Shown in pieces: positions 43,218-52,533 of a DNA stretch of 52,558 nt. A model generated the notes under the pieces. It was not told where the DNA came from. It ran no database searches and was given only the letters and a program-made list of their open reading frames with translations. The position numbers and the translations under genes were made by a program. Position 1 is the stretch's first letter. The number at the start of each line of letters is the position of its first letter. The stretch comes from Stenotrophomonas raiganjensis (SeqCode) (lineage in GTDB: Bacteria; Pseudomonadota; Gammaproteobacteria; Xanthomonadales; Xanthomonadaceae): contig NZ_JAUTXR010000111.1 of the NCBI RefSeq assembly GCF_030658505.1, positions 1 to 52,558 on the forward strand. Reading direction: 5' to 3'.

Positions 43218-45377
43218 ATGACCCGTTCCACCTTCCGTACCCCGCAGCCGCAACGACTGTCCGTCGCCGTGCTTGCCGTTCTCTGCGCCGTCGTCCCGGC
43301 CGCCTTCGCCGAAACCGCCGCCGATCCGACCACCCTCGACAAGGTGGTGGTGAAGGGGGAACGCGCCGAAGGCTATTCGGTGCGCCGCACCTCGGCCGGT
43401 ACCCGCTTCGACCTGGCCCCGCGCGAGATCCCGCAGTCGATCAGCATCATCAGCCACCAGCGCATCGAAGATCAGAACCTGGACGACATCATCGACGTGC
43501 TGGCCAATACCACCGGCGTGACCAGCACCCAGTCCGACAGCGAGCGCACCGAGTTCTACGCGCGCGGTTTCTACATCGATGCCTACCAGTTCGATGGCCT
43601 GCCCACGCAGATGGTGCAGAACTGGAGCTATGGTGATTCCGGGCTGGACCTGGCGCTGTACGATCGCGTTGAAGTGGTGCGTGGTGCCACCGGCCTGCTC
43701 AGTGGTGCCGGCAATCCGTCCGCCTCGGTGAACCTGATCCGCAAGCACGCCGACAGTGCCGAACTGGCTGGCAGCGTGTCGGTGAACGTCGGCAGCTGGG
43801 GCCGTACCCGCACCACCGTGGACGTGGGCAGCGCGCTCAACGCCAGCGGCACGGTGCGCGGCCGCGTGATCGGCAGCTACCTGGACACCGACGGCCAGAT
43901 GGACCGCTACAACCAGCGCAAGACGCTGGGCTATGCGGTCATCGACGCCGACCTGACCCCGGACACGCAGCTGAGCGTGGGCTACGACTACCAGCAGAAG
44001 CGCGCCAATGGCGCCACCTGGGGTGGCTTCCCGATGCTGTATTCCGATGGCTCGCGCACCGGCTACGACGAATCGTTCAATGCCAGCCCGGACTGGACCT
44101 ACTGGGACACCACCAGCAAGCGCGCCTTCGCCACCCTGCAGCACGCCTTCAGCAGTGGCTGGAAGTTCAAGGTCGGTGCCACCCACGACGAGACCAAGGC
44201 CGACGACAAGCTGTTCTACCCGGCCTACAACGACTGGACCACCGGTGCATCGAACTTCGACAGGACCACCGGCGCAGGCATCTCGCCGTCTGCGGGCTTC
44301 TACAACACCGAGCGCAAGGTCACCGGCGTCGATGGCTACGTTGACGGTCCGTTCCAGCTGTTCGGCCGCGAGCACCAGTTCATGGCCGGGCTGAGCTACA
44401 ACAAGCGCGAATATGCCAACTACGGCGACTACCAGGTCGGTGGCGCCGGCAAGACCTGGGACCCGTTCGCCAGCTACCTGGACTGGACGGGCAACATCAG
44501 CGAGCCGAACTGGAACCCACTGGCACTGGCCAGCGAGGGCACCATCACCCAGAAGGCCGGTTACGCAGCCGCACGCCTTTCATTGGCCGATCCGTTGAAG
44601 CTGATCGTCGGCGCCCGCTACACCGACTGGAAGAGCGAGGGTGAAGGCGCTGACCGCGCGCACAAGGTGACCACGCCGTACGCTGGCCTGGTGTTCGACA
44701 TCAACGGCACGTACTCGACCTACGCCAGCTACACCGAAATCTTCCAGCCGCAGACGCTGAAGGACCGCAACGGCAGCTATCTCGATCCGGTCGATGGCAA
44801 GAGCTACGAGGCAGGCGTCAAGGGCGCATGGTTCGACAACCGCCTGAATGCCTCGCTGGCCGTGTTCCGCATCGAACAGGACAACGTCGGCCAGGCCACC
44901 GGTGAACCCGTGCAGGGCAGCCAGAATGAGTTCGCCTATCGCGCCGCGCGTGGCACGGTCAGCCGTGGCTTCGAATTCGAGTTGAACGGCGAGCTGGCAC
45001 CGGGCTGGAATGCCACCTTCGGCGCATCGCGCTACGTGGCCAAGGACATCAACGGCGCCGACATCAACACCAACCTGCCGCAGACCGCACTGAAGCTGTT
45101 CACCAGCTACACCCCGCAGTCGCTGCAGGAGCTGACCGTCGGTGGCGGTGCCAACTGGCAGAACCGCATCTACTACCCGGTGCCGGCCTACGGCAGCATC
45201 GAGCAGAGCGGCTACGCACTGGTCAGCGCCTTCGTGCGCTACCGCATCTCGCCGGAGTTCAGCGTGCAGGCCAACCTCAACAACCTGCTGGGCAAGAAAT
45301 ACCTGTCGCAGATCAACGGCTACGGCGCGTTCGGCGATGGCCGCAACGGCTCGCTGACGTTCACCTGGTCGTTCTGA
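43218..45377 (+). CDS. TonB-dependent siderophore receptor (FpvA/FhuE-like)
   Basis: A 719-residue outer-membrane receptor with a signal peptide (cleavage near Ala-Phe-Ala-Glu), a TonB-box-like LDKVVVKG, a plug domain with REIPQSISIISHQRIEDQNLDDI, typical of FpvA/FhuE/FoxA ferric-siderophore receptors, and a 22-strand barrel ending in the C-terminal LTFTWSF. There is no N-terminal signalling domain, so it is not part of a FecIR-type cascade. ATG at 43218 starts the signal peptide. The Fur-like site upstream suggests induction on iron limitation. The ligand siderophore is unknown. Confidence 0.93.
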   Translation: MTRSTFRTPQPQRLSVAVLAVLCAVVPAAFAETAADPTTLDKVVVKGERAEGYSVRRTSAGTRFDLAPREIPQSISIISHQRIEDQNLDDIIDVLANTTGVTSTQSDSERTEFYARGFYIDAYQFDGLPTQMVQNWSYGDSGLDLALYDRVEVVRGATGLLSGAGNPSASVNLIRKHADSAELAGSVSVNVGSWGRTRTTVDVGSALNASGTVRGRVIGSYLDTDGQMDRYNQRKTLGYAVIDADLTPDTQLSVGYDYQQKRANGATWGGFPMLYSDGSRTGYDESFNASPDWTYWDTTSKRAFATLQHAFSSGWKFKVGATHDETKADDKLFYPAYNDWTTGASNFDRTTGAGISPSAGFYNTERKVTGVDGYVDGPFQLFGREHQFMAGLSYNKREYANYGDYQVGGAGKTWDPFASYLDWTGNISEPNWNPLALASEGTITQKAGYAAARLSLADPLKLIVGARYTDWKSEGEGADRAHKVTTPYAGLVFDINGTYSTYASYTEIFQPQTLKDRNGSYLDPVDGKSYEAGVKGAWFDNRLNASLAVFRIEQDNVGQATGEPVQGSQNEFAYRAARGTVSRGFEFELNGELAPGWNATFGASRYVAKDINGADINTNLPQTALKLFTSYTPQSLQELTVGGGANWQNRIYYPVPAYGSIEQSGYALVSAFVRYRISPEFSVQANLNNLLGKKYLSQINGYGAFGDGRNGSLTFTWSF

Positions 45378-45428
45378 TCCAACCGGGTTCTGCAGAGTCG
45401 AGCCAAGCTCGGCTCGATCAGACGGGAT

Positions 45429-45479
45429 AGTCGAGCACGGCTCGACTCTACTGCGGCGCCGGGCAGAGCCCGGCGCCGC
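45429..45479. repeat. Two palindromes (one GTAG type) between convergent TonB receptor genes
   Basis: AGTCGAGC (45429-45436), ACG, GCTCGACT (45440-45447), followed by CTAC (45448-45451), is a SMAG element on the minus strand. GCGGCGCCGGGC (45453-45464), AGA and its exact 12-base complement (45468-45479) form a very stable second hairpin. The pair probably terminates both receptor transcripts. Confidence 0.88.
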
Positions 45480-45486
45480 ATCCACA

Positions 45487-48348
45487 TCAGAACCGCAGGT
45501 CCGCGCGCAGGTACCAGTAACGGCCACGCGGGATGTCGTAGGTCGAGGCGTCATACCCGTTCAAGGAGCACGACAGGCAGATCGGCGGGTCCTTGTCGAA
45601 TACGTTGTTCAGGCCGGCGGTCAGCTGCAGCCCCTTCATCCAGTCGATCTTGTAGCCCACCTGCATGTCATGGAAGGTGGTGGCCGAGAGCGTGTTGGTG
45701 CCGGCGGCCTGGTTGCTGCACACCGGGAAGACAGCGGCGTCGCCACAGTTCTCGGTCAGCTCGGAGATATGGCGCACCGTCCAGTTGGCACTCCAGCGGT
45801 CCATCGTCCAGCCGATGCTGGCATTGCTGGTCCATTCCGGAATCGAACTGTCAGCCACCTCCACGCCCGGCTTCTGCGGCTGCTTCTGGCCAGCCGCGCC
45901 GGTGGCCTCGTAGCGGCCGACGAAGGTGTTCTTCCACGCCAGCTTGAACTGGCCAATGGAGGTCTGCGGCAACGTCCAGAACAGATCCACGTCCCAGCCG
46001 TCGGTCTTGATCGAACCCAGGTTGGTCAGCCGGTTGTTGAAGCTGCTGACCGCGCCGGTGCTGGCACGCGTGATGCCGTCGCAGTAGATCGGGTCCAGCG
46101 TATCCACGCACAGGTCCAGCTGGGTCTGCGCGTTGATCGCCTGGATCGCGCCATCGATGGCGTGTCGATAGAAGGTCACTTCCACGTCGAAGCGCTCCGA
46201 CCACGACGCATTGTTGCCAAACCACGGGCTCCATACGAAGCCGGCGCTGAAGCTGCGCGAGCGTTCCGGATCAAGCTCGCGGTTGCCGCCGGTGGTCACC
46301 GAGATCTGCGAGTTGGCCTGCTGGAAACCAGCCGGCACGCCCAGCGCAGCACAGTTGGCGGCGCTGCCACGCGGCGGCGTACCGCCCAGGCCCACCGAGC
46401 ATGGATCGAACAGCTGCAGGTCGGCACGTGCGGCCGAGCCGTACAGTTCACCGATCGACGGTGCACGGAAACCTTCGGCGTAGGAGGTACGCAGCACGAA
46501 GTCATCGGTTACCTGCCAGCGCAGGCCGTACTTGGGCGTGAATTCACCACCGAAGGTGGAGTAGTCCGAATAGCGCCCGGCCAGGCTCAGATCCAGCTTC
46601 TTGCCGAACGAGGAGTCGGCGAAGATCGGCACGCTCAGCTCCAGGTAGGCTTCGTTGACGTCATAGGAGCCGGACGTCGGCTGCGACGGCACGCCGTTGT
46701 AGTGGCCCGCCACGGTCAACGGGTCCGGCTGATAGGAGCCCTTGTACCTGCGATGTTCGAGGCCGGTGGCGAACGACACCGGGCCCGCCGGTAGCGTGAA
46801 CAGCTCGCTGGACAGGTTGGCGGTGAACAGGCTCAGTTCGTTCTGGCTGCGGTCGCGCACCACCGGCTGGATCCACTTCAGCATGTCCGGGGTGATCGAG
46901 CCGACGCCGCCGAAGATGTTCAGCGGCACGCAGCCCGGTGTCGCCGCGCACACCGCCGGATCACCCAGCGCCATGTTGACGTTGTAGATGTTGTAGCTGC
47001 CGTAGTTGGTCTGTTCGGCCTTGTTCTTGCTGTACATGCCGTTGACGTCCCAGTACCAGCTGCGGTCAGCCGCCTGGAAGTTGCCGACCAGGCCGGTGGC
47101 GAAGTACGTGGTGTCCACCTTCTGCTTGAACACGCGCGCACCGCCCTCCACCGGACGGCGACCGATCAGGCTCAGGTTGTCACCCGAGACCAGGTCGAAG
47201 CCGAACGGGTTGTATGGATTGAGCGCGGACACGGTGATGTTGTCGGCCAACGGGTTGCCGGTGGCGCCATCAGGACCGAAGAACAGCGGCTCCGGGCCGG
47301 CCTGGTTGGTCGACTCACGACGGTTGCCCAGTGCCTTGACGTACCACTGCACGTTGTCGGTGATGTCGAAGCGGAACTGGCCGAACAGGCCTTTACGTTC
47401 CGACGGCGTCAGCACCATGTTGTATTCGGCGAAATTGAACCGGTCGGCGCTGGTGAAGCAGTGATAGTCATCGGTGCGCGCGCAGCCGGCACTGCCGTCG
47501 TAGCGTGGGTTGCTCACACCGGTATTGGGCACGATGTTCTGCACCGCACCGGTGTTCGGGTCGGTGAACATGAAACGCCCCTGCGGAATGCCACCGCTGC
47601 CGAACGCCAGGCCGGTGCCGGGAATCGGGAAACGCGACTGCTCGCGGTCCTTGGCGAACACCGGGTCCTGCTTGGTCCAGCTGGCACCCAGGAACAGGCT
47701 GTAGCGATCACCGCTCTTGCCCCAGGCCAGATCCACGCCCTTCTGCGTGCCGTCGCCCTTGCTGTACTCGCCGTAGTTCAGGGTCACCTGGCCGCCATCG
47801 AAGTCACGGCGGGTGATGATGTTGACCACACCGGCAATGGCATCGGAGCCGTACAGCGACGACGCACCGTCCTCCAGCACCTCAATGCGTTCGACGATGG
47901 CCAGCGGAATGGTGTTGAGGTCGGTCGCCGAGCCCACACCGGAGGCAGACGACTCATTGACCCAGCGGATGCCATCGACCAGCACCAGCACGCGCTTGGC
48001 CCCAAGGTGACGCAGATCGACCTGCGCGGAACCGGCGCCCACGCCACTGCCATCGGGCGGGAAGCCGAAATTGCCGGAGGAGTTGAACTTGGCGTTGAGC
48101 GCCGAGCCGGAGCCGGTGAGCTGCTGCAACACCTCGCCGATCGAGGTCAGGCCGGTGCGTTCGATATCACCACGGGTCAGCGTCTGGATCGGCACCTGGC
48201 CTTCGACTTCAGCGCGCTTGATGCGGGTACCGGTGACTTCCACCGCATCGAGGTTGGTGGTGGATTGTGCAGCGGCACCCAACGGTGCCAGGGCCGTCAC
48301 GCACAGCGCAACGGCAACCGCCAACGGGCGGTGATGCAGGTGAATCAT
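45487..48348 (-). CDS. TonB-dependent receptor (large, Oar/BtuB-like plug)
   Basis: A 953-residue outer-membrane receptor. Signal peptide, then [22 protein letters not shown] as the TonB-box region and start of the plug, [24 protein letters not shown] in the plug, and a long barrel with extracellular loops containing closely spaced cysteine pairs, for example CARTDDYHC and CAATPGC, which probably form disulfides. The C-terminus is [10 protein letters not shown]. This architecture is common among xanthomonad receptors for carbohydrates, peptides or other nutrients; the ligand is not evident. GGAGAGAG precedes the ATG. An inverted repeat lies upstream. Confidence 0.93.
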   Translation of the reverse strand: MIHLHHRPLAVAVALCVTALAPLGAAAQSTTNLDAVEVTGTRIKRAEVEGQVPIQTLTRGDIERTGLTSIGEVLQQLTGSGSALNAKFNSSGNFGFPPDGSGVGAGSAQVDLRHLGAKRVLVLVDGIRWVNESSASGVGSATDLNTIPLAIVERIEVLEDGASSLYGSDAIAGVVNIITRRDFDGGQVTLNYGEYSKGDGTQKGVDLAWGKSGDRYSLFLGASWTKQDPVFAKDREQSRFPIPGTGLAFGSGGIPQGRFMFTDPNTGAVQNIVPNTGVSNPRYDGSAGCARTDDYHCFTSADRFNFAEYNMVLTPSERKGLFGQFRFDITDNVQWYVKALGNRRESTNQAGPEPLFFGPDGATGNPLADNITVSALNPYNPFGFDLVSGDNLSLIGRRPVEGGARVFKQKVDTTYFATGLVGNFQAADRSWYWDVNGMYSKNKAEQTNYGSYNIYNVNMALGDPAVCAATPGCVPLNIFGGVGSITPDMLKWIQPVVRDRSQNELSLFTANLSSELFTLPAGPVSFATGLEHRRYKGSYQPDPLTVAGHYNGVPSQPTSGSYDVNEAYLELSVPIFADSSFGKKLDLSLAGRYSDYSTFGGEFTPKYGLRWQVTDDFVLRTSYAEGFRAPSIGELYGSAARADLQLFDPCSVGLGGTPPRGSAANCAALGVPAGFQQANSQISVTTGGNRELDPERSRSFSAGFVWSPWFGNNASWSERFDVEVTFYRHAIDGAIQAINAQTQLDLCVDTLDPIYCDGITRASTGAVSSFNNRLTNLGSIKTDGWDVDLFWTLPQTSIGQFKLAWKNTFVGRYEATGAAGQKQPQKPGVEVADSSIPEWTSNASIGWTMDRWSANWTVRHISELTENCGDAAVFPVCSNQAAGTNTLSATTFHDMQVGYKIDWMKGLQLTAGLNNVFDKDPPICLSCSLNGYDASTYDIPRGRYWYLRADLRF

Positions 48349-48475
48349 TCGCTCTCTCTCCAAAGGAATGTCGGGACATGGACTGCCGCGCTCCCCCCTG
48401 CATGGCGGCAGCGTCTCCTTTGTAAACAAGTGGTAAAAACCACGGCGTGATGATCGACACTCTTTCACGCGGAAT

Positions 48476-48502
48476 TGACGCAAATACGGGCCGATTGCGT
48501 CA
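48476..48502. promoter_or_regulatory. Operator-like inverted repeat upstream of the large TonB receptor
   Basis: TGACGCAA (48476-48483) and TTGCGTCA (48495-48502) are exact complements with an 11-base spacer, 128 bases upstream of the receptor start. It looks like a site for a dimeric regulator and could control the receptor gene; no regulator gene is adjacent. Confidence 0.55.
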
Positions 48503-48743
48503 GATGAATACAATTAAAGACCGGACGGTACTGTTCACAGCAGGCAGCCTTGATGCCGGCTGCGACATCGATCTCCCAGCATTCGCGCAGTTGGGCAGTG
48601 CTCTTGACGACCCGTCCAACGACAATGCGCCTGCGCCATCGGCAGCATGATGATCGCTGCTGCCGTCGGGTTGATGGTATCGATCAGATCGCTTTCTGAG
48701 CTGGAACTTACCAAGATAGCGAGTAACCCGTAGGGAGGGGGCC

Positions 48744-48899
48744 TTGCAGCGACGGACTGCAGATCGCCGGGATCACCGTGCGAACGTGAGGCACTTAATG
48801 TCTGCCCTTTCGGCTGCTGCCATCTCGATGACAGAGCCACATGCATCGACTTGCTTGAATCTACGAAGCAAACTCAGACAACATTTAGGAATAGTTTGA
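48744..48899 (+). CDS. Possible small ORF (51 residues), doubtful
   Basis: A 52-codon frame begins at a TTG five bases after AGGGAGG. The product is basic at the start (LQRRTADRRDHRANVRH) and Ser/Ala-rich later. It recalls nothing known and the start codon is weak; it may be chance in an AT-richer spacer. It is reported only because of the well-placed ribosome-binding site. Confidence 0.2.
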   Translation: MQRRTADRRDHRANVRHLMSALSAAAISMTEPHASTCLNLRSKLRQHLGIV

Positions 48900-48976
48900 A
48901 AATTGCCCGTCAGACGAATCTCCGGGGCCGACAAAGGTGAGACTGAGAACCCCAGTCATTCTCATGAGGCTCAATT

Positions 48977-49864
48977 GTGAAAACAATCACCGTCATGATC
49001 CATGTCGCGATTGTCACGGCATTGCTTCTGTTCTCGGCAAGCGAATCGAGAGCAGGAGGTCTGATTGAATGCAACAACTGTGCATCTCCAAAGGATGCAG
49101 CCCTGCTGTCAGGCTCCGGGTTGGCGGTTGTAATGGACTTCGAGAGAGCCAAACTGAGCGCCTTCGAAGTTGAATATGATCGCGAGATCAGAAAGTGGCG
49201 CGCACTTTCGACACCGGTTCCCGCACAGATTCAAATGGCCTTCCTACGGATTCTGGATGCGACGTCAGCCTTTCGAGCGCCACCTGAAGAGGCCCACGCG
49301 ATGGCAGGAGGCGGATCCGTGGTCGTGCTGCATCCAGACAACCCTGGAAACTCCAATGGAGTGAGGTTCCCCGAGTCTTACAAGTCCTCCAATACCTTTG
49401 ACATCGTCGCCTCAGCCACACTGCGAACCCGACTTGGCCAGTATCTAGCCACAGAACTGGCAGGAGCCAATACGGGAAGCCCAACCTGGAACAGCATTGC
49501 GCTCTCGATTCAACAAGCGGCCCTGAACTGGGCAGGCCTCAAAGGTGGCGGATCCATAACAATAATGATCACATGGCGTGACGGGTCGAAGACGCTTTAT
49601 CGAGTAACACCGGACAACGTTGCCGAAGCCAAGTATCAGAAGGGCGAAAGTCGCGACAGCACAGGCAACAAGGTTCCTGACGAATCCATCGCCGACCCGA
49701 TCTCCGCCCCTTCGTACGCCGGACAATACTATTTCGGCCAGCATGGCGACCTGGACAACTGGGTCAGATCCGCACAGATGTATGGAGTCCCCGTCCAGCG
49801 CGGAAGCAGCAGCCGCATCTCGTGCAGTTGGGATGGTCGCACAGTCTACTGCCAGCAATACTGA
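48977..49864 (+). CDS. Secreted hypothetical protein in a lower-GC patch
   Basis: A 295-residue protein with a signal peptide (hydrophobic core residues 8-20, cleavage near Ser-Arg-Ala). The mature part begins GGLIECNNCASPKDAALLSG and has a CxxC pair (Cys 32 and 35). Further along are LAVVMDFERAKLSAFEVEYDRE, a helical middle, and a C-terminal region rich in Ser/Gly/Tyr ending DGRTVYCQQY with two more cysteines, so disulfides are likely. I do not recognise the family. Codon use is less GC-rich than in the neighbours, with many A- and T-ending codons, which suggests recent acquisition. GTG start with GAGG upstream. A strong terminator follows, so it is monocistronic. Confidence 0.75.
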   Translation: MKTITVMIHVAIVTALLLFSASESRAGGLIECNNCASPKDAALLSGSGLAVVMDFERAKLSAFEVEYDREIRKWRALSTPVPAQIQMAFLRILDATSAFRAPPEEAHAMAGGGSVVVLHPDNPGNSNGVRFPESYKSSNTFDIVASATLRTRLGQYLATELAGANTGSPTWNSIALSIQQAALNWAGLKGGGSITIMITWRDGSKTLYRVTPDNVAEAKYQKGESRDSTGNKVPDESIADPISAPSYAGQYYFGQHGDLDNWVRSAQMYGVPVQRGSSSRISCSWDGRTVYCQQY

Positions 49865-49873
49865 CACCCTCAT

Positions 49874-49912
49874 CCGCCGCTCATGTCGCAATCTCCCCAT
49901 GAGCGGCGGTTT
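49874..49912 (+). terminator. Strong stem-loop terminator
   Basis: CCGCCGCTCATG (49874-49885) and CATGAGCGGCGG (49898-49909) are exact 12-base complements with a 12-base loop, followed by TTT. It lies 10 bases after the secreted-protein stop and can also serve the convergent ExbD gene. Confidence 0.8.
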
Positions 49913-49920
49913 AGATAGCG

Positions 49921-50328
49921 CTACCGCACGAACGCAATGCGCTCCATGCCGGTCGCCTCGGCGGCGGCCAGGATCCGCGCCATGCCTTCGTACTCGGCCG
50001 ACGGATCGGTGGCGATGCGCAGTTCCGGCAGGTTGCCGGCATGTTCTCCGGCCTGCGCCCGCAGGCGCGCCTGCAGATCGCCGATGGGCATCGGCTGGCC
50101 ATTCCAGCTCAGCTGGTTCGATGCATCCAGGCGCAGCTCGATCGGCGGTGGCGGTTCGGGGCGATCGATCGAGCGGTCGGTGGCCTGTGGCAACTGCACG
50201 GCAATGGGCCGGGCCACGATCGGCGCGGTCACGATGAAGATGATCAACAGCACCAGCATCACATCCACCAGTGGCGTGACATTGATGTCCGCCAGCGGGC
50301 CGCTTCTTCCTGCGCTACTGAACGCCAT
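49921..50328 (-). CDS. exbD: ExbD/TolR family biopolymer transport protein
   Basis: A 135-residue protein with a short cytoplasmic N-terminus, one membrane helix at about residues 21-43 ([18 protein letters not shown], with the conserved Asp that carries protons) and a periplasmic domain starting with a Pro-rich stretch (DRPEPPPP). It would power TonB or Tol complexes together with an ExbB/TolQ partner, but no such gene is adjacent in the window. AGGGAG precedes the ATG. Two TonB receptor genes lie nearby, which fits the function without proving a link. The TAG stop sits in CTAC without a hairpin. Confidence 0.9.
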   Translation of the reverse strand: MAFSSAGRSGPLADINVTPLVDVMLVLLIIFIVTAPIVARPIAVQLPQATDRSIDRPEPPPPIELRLDASNQLSWNGQPMPIGDLQARLRAQAGEHAGNLPELRIATDPSAEYEGMARILAAAEATGMERIAFVR

Positions 50329-50491
50329 GTGCCGCTCCCTGCAGCCGGGCCGTTCGCCCAAGGTCGACACTACGTCGCCCGCAGGCCTGCCAGGCAGTGC
50401 ACACGGCAGTGGCGTTCAGCTGCCGTTGCCGGCCAACAACGTGCACGCGCTGCGAAACTGAATTCAGCCAGCCCCCGCTATGCTGGGCGCC

Positions 50492-52465
50492 ATGACCCGA
50501 CGCTCTTCGACCGCCCTGTCCCTGCTGCCCTTGGCCACCACGCTGCTGATCGGTTGCGCCAATGCCCAGTCCCTCGACGCCCAGAACGCGCAGCTGAAGG
50601 CCGCGATCGCTGCCGCCGAACGCGGCCAGTTCGATCCCGGCCAAGCCGCCGCACTCAGCCGCCATCCGGCATACGGCTGGCTGGAGTACGCCAACCTGCG
50701 CCGCAACATCGACACCGTCGATACCGCGCAGGCGCAGGCCTTCCTCAAGCGCTATGACGGCCAAGCCGTGGCCAACACGTTCCGCAGCGTATGGCTGCCC
50801 TCGGTCGCACGCCGCCAGGACTGGCCCACCCTGCTCGCCAACTGGGCGCCCACCGACAACGCCGGCCTGCGCTGTGCGCAGCTGACCGCGCGCCAGGTGA
50901 CCGGCAAGGTCGATCCGCAGTGGATCAGCGAAGCGCAGGACCTGTGGCGCAAGAACGGCAAGTCGCTGCCGGACGGCTGTGATGCCGTTTTCGCCGTGCT
51001 GCAGGCGCAGGGCGGGCTGAGCGACGCATTGCGCTGGGAACGCATCGACGCTGCCGCCGACGCTCAGCAGCCGGCCGTGATGCGCAGCGCCGCACGCGGC
51101 CTGCCTGCCACCGACCTGGCGCTGGCCAGCAATTACGCTGCCTTTGTCGACAAGCCCAACGCCAGCGCGTTGAACTGGCCGCGCAACGAGCGCAGTCGGC
51201 GCATCGCCACCGATGGCCTGGCCAAGCTGGCCAAGGCCGATCCCGGCGCCACCGAACAGCAGCTGCCGCAGTATGCGCAGGCACTGGGCCTGAGTGCCGA
51301 CCAGCAGGGCCAGGTGCTGTACCAGATCGCACTGTGGACGGTGGCGTCCTACCTGCCCGATTCGGCGCGCCGCCTCAACGCGGTTCCGGAATCGGCGTAT
51401 GACGAGCGCCTGCACGAATGGCGCGTGCGCGAAGCGATGTCGCGCGGCGACTGGCCGGCGGCGCTGACCGCGATCCGCAAGATGGGCGGCAAGCAGCGCA
51501 GCGACCCGCGCTGGCGCTACTTCGAAGGCCGCATGCTGGAGAAGACCGGCCAGGCCCAGCAGGCGCAGCCGCTGTTCCGCGAGGCCGCGCGCGCACCGAC
51601 CTTCCACGGTTTCCTGGCCGCCGACAAGCTGCAGCAGGGCTACACGCTGTGCCCGTGGAAGCCGAATGACAGCGCGCAGGCACAGGCAGCGGTCGCGCGT
51701 GAGCCGGCCATCCAGCGCGCGATGGCGCTGTACCAGATCGACCGCGCCGGCTGGGCCGTGGCCGAATGGAACAGCGCGCTGTCGCGCTTCGATGACACCC
51801 AGCGCCGCCTGGCGGTGCGCGTCGCGCAGGACAACGGCTGGTTCGATCGTGCGGTGTTCGCGCTCGGCAAGCAGCCGCAGGAACAGCGCCTGTACGACCT
51901 GCGTTTCCCGCTGCACCACGACGCCACCATCCGCCGCGAATCGGCACGCAACGCGATCGATCCAGCCTGGGTAGCGGCGGAAATCCGCGCCGAGAGCACC
52001 TTCACCCCGCGTGCGCGCTCGCCTGCCAATGCCATGGGCCTGATGCAGGTGCTGCCGGCCACCGGTGCCGGCGTGGCCAAGTCGATCGGCCTGACCGGCT
52101 ACGGCGGCGCCGACAGCCTGTACGACCCGGACACCAACATCGCCATCGGCACCGCCTACCTGCGCCAGCTGATGAACAAGTACGACGGCCTGCCGTACGT
52201 GACCATCGCCGCCTACAACGCCGGCCCGACCCCGACCGCACGCTGGCAGGGCCAGCGCCCGGGCTTTGATCCGGACCTGTGGATCGAGACCATCAGCTAC
52301 AAGGAAACCCGCGAATACGTCGCGCGTGTACTGGCCTTCAGCGTGATCTACGACTGGCGCCTCAATGGCGATGCGCTGCCGCTGAGCGACCGCCTGATGG
52401 GCCGCCTGGTGGACAAGCGCAAGAGCTTCAGCTGCGCCGCCAACGCCGACCAGGGCGGCGATTGA
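50492..52465 (+). CDS. slt: Soluble lytic murein transglycosylase (Slt70-like)
   Basis: A 657-residue enzyme that cleaves peptidoglycan between MurNAc and GlcNAc, forming 1,6-anhydro ends. A signal peptide comes first, with LLIGC as a possible lipobox. A long helical superhelix domain (about residues 30-450) forms the ring of Slt70. The C-terminal catalytic domain has AEIRAESTFTPRARSPANAMGLMQVLPAT with the catalytic Glu at about residue 501, then AYNAGP and ETREYVARVL. The start could also be the ATG at 50480. It is divergent from exbD. Confidence 0.94.
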   Translation: MTRRSSTALSLLPLATTLLIGCANAQSLDAQNAQLKAAIAAAERGQFDPGQAAALSRHPAYGWLEYANLRRNIDTVDTAQAQAFLKRYDGQAVANTFRSVWLPSVARRQDWPTLLANWAPTDNAGLRCAQLTARQVTGKVDPQWISEAQDLWRKNGKSLPDGCDAVFAVLQAQGGLSDALRWERIDAAADAQQPAVMRSAARGLPATDLALASNYAAFVDKPNASALNWPRNERSRRIATDGLAKLAKADPGATEQQLPQYAQALGLSADQQGQVLYQIALWTVASYLPDSARRLNAVPESAYDERLHEWRVREAMSRGDWPAALTAIRKMGGKQRSDPRWRYFEGRMLEKTGQAQQAQPLFREAARAPTFHGFLAADKLQQGYTLCPWKPNDSAQAQAAVAREPAIQRAMALYQIDRAGWAVAEWNSALSRFDDTQRRLAVRVAQDNGWFDRAVFALGKQPQEQRLYDLRFPLHHDATIRRESARNAIDPAWVAAEIRAESTFTPRARSPANAMGLMQVLPATGAGVAKSIGLTGYGGADSLYDPDTNIAIGTAYLRQLMNKYDGLPYVTIAAYNAGPTPTARWQGQRPGFDPDLWIETISYKETREYVARVLAFSVIYDWRLNGDALPLSDRLMGRLVDKRKSFSCAANADQGGD

Positions 52466-52478
52466 TCGCAACACGGTC

Positions 52479-52499
52479 GTGCCGGCCGCGGGCTGGCAC
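52479..52499. repeat. GTAG-family-like hairpin after slt
   Basis: GTGCCGGCC (52479-52487), GCG, GGCTGGCAC (52491-52499): a nine-base stem with one G-T pair, 14 bases after the slt stop. It may act as a terminator. Confidence 0.6.
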
Positions 52500-52533
52500 A
52501 ACCCGCTATCCATTTCCCGGGGAGGGGAAAACA

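Larger units (their letters stand above)
48349..48976. other. 628-base intergenic region, AT-richer than the surroundings
   Basis: It holds the promoter side of the large receptor gene, an inverted repeat at 48476-48502, and a possible small frame at 48744-48899. The rest (about 48500-48740 and 48900-48970) shows nothing I can name. Base composition drops by eye relative to the neighbours and stays lower through the secreted-protein gene that follows. Confidence 0.6.

Noticed and set aside
48504..48650. A 48-residue frame beginning MNTIKDRTVLF in the AT-richer spacer
   Set aside because: There is no ribosome-binding site, the start abuts the inverted repeat, and the composition of the tail is biased; not enough to call a gene.
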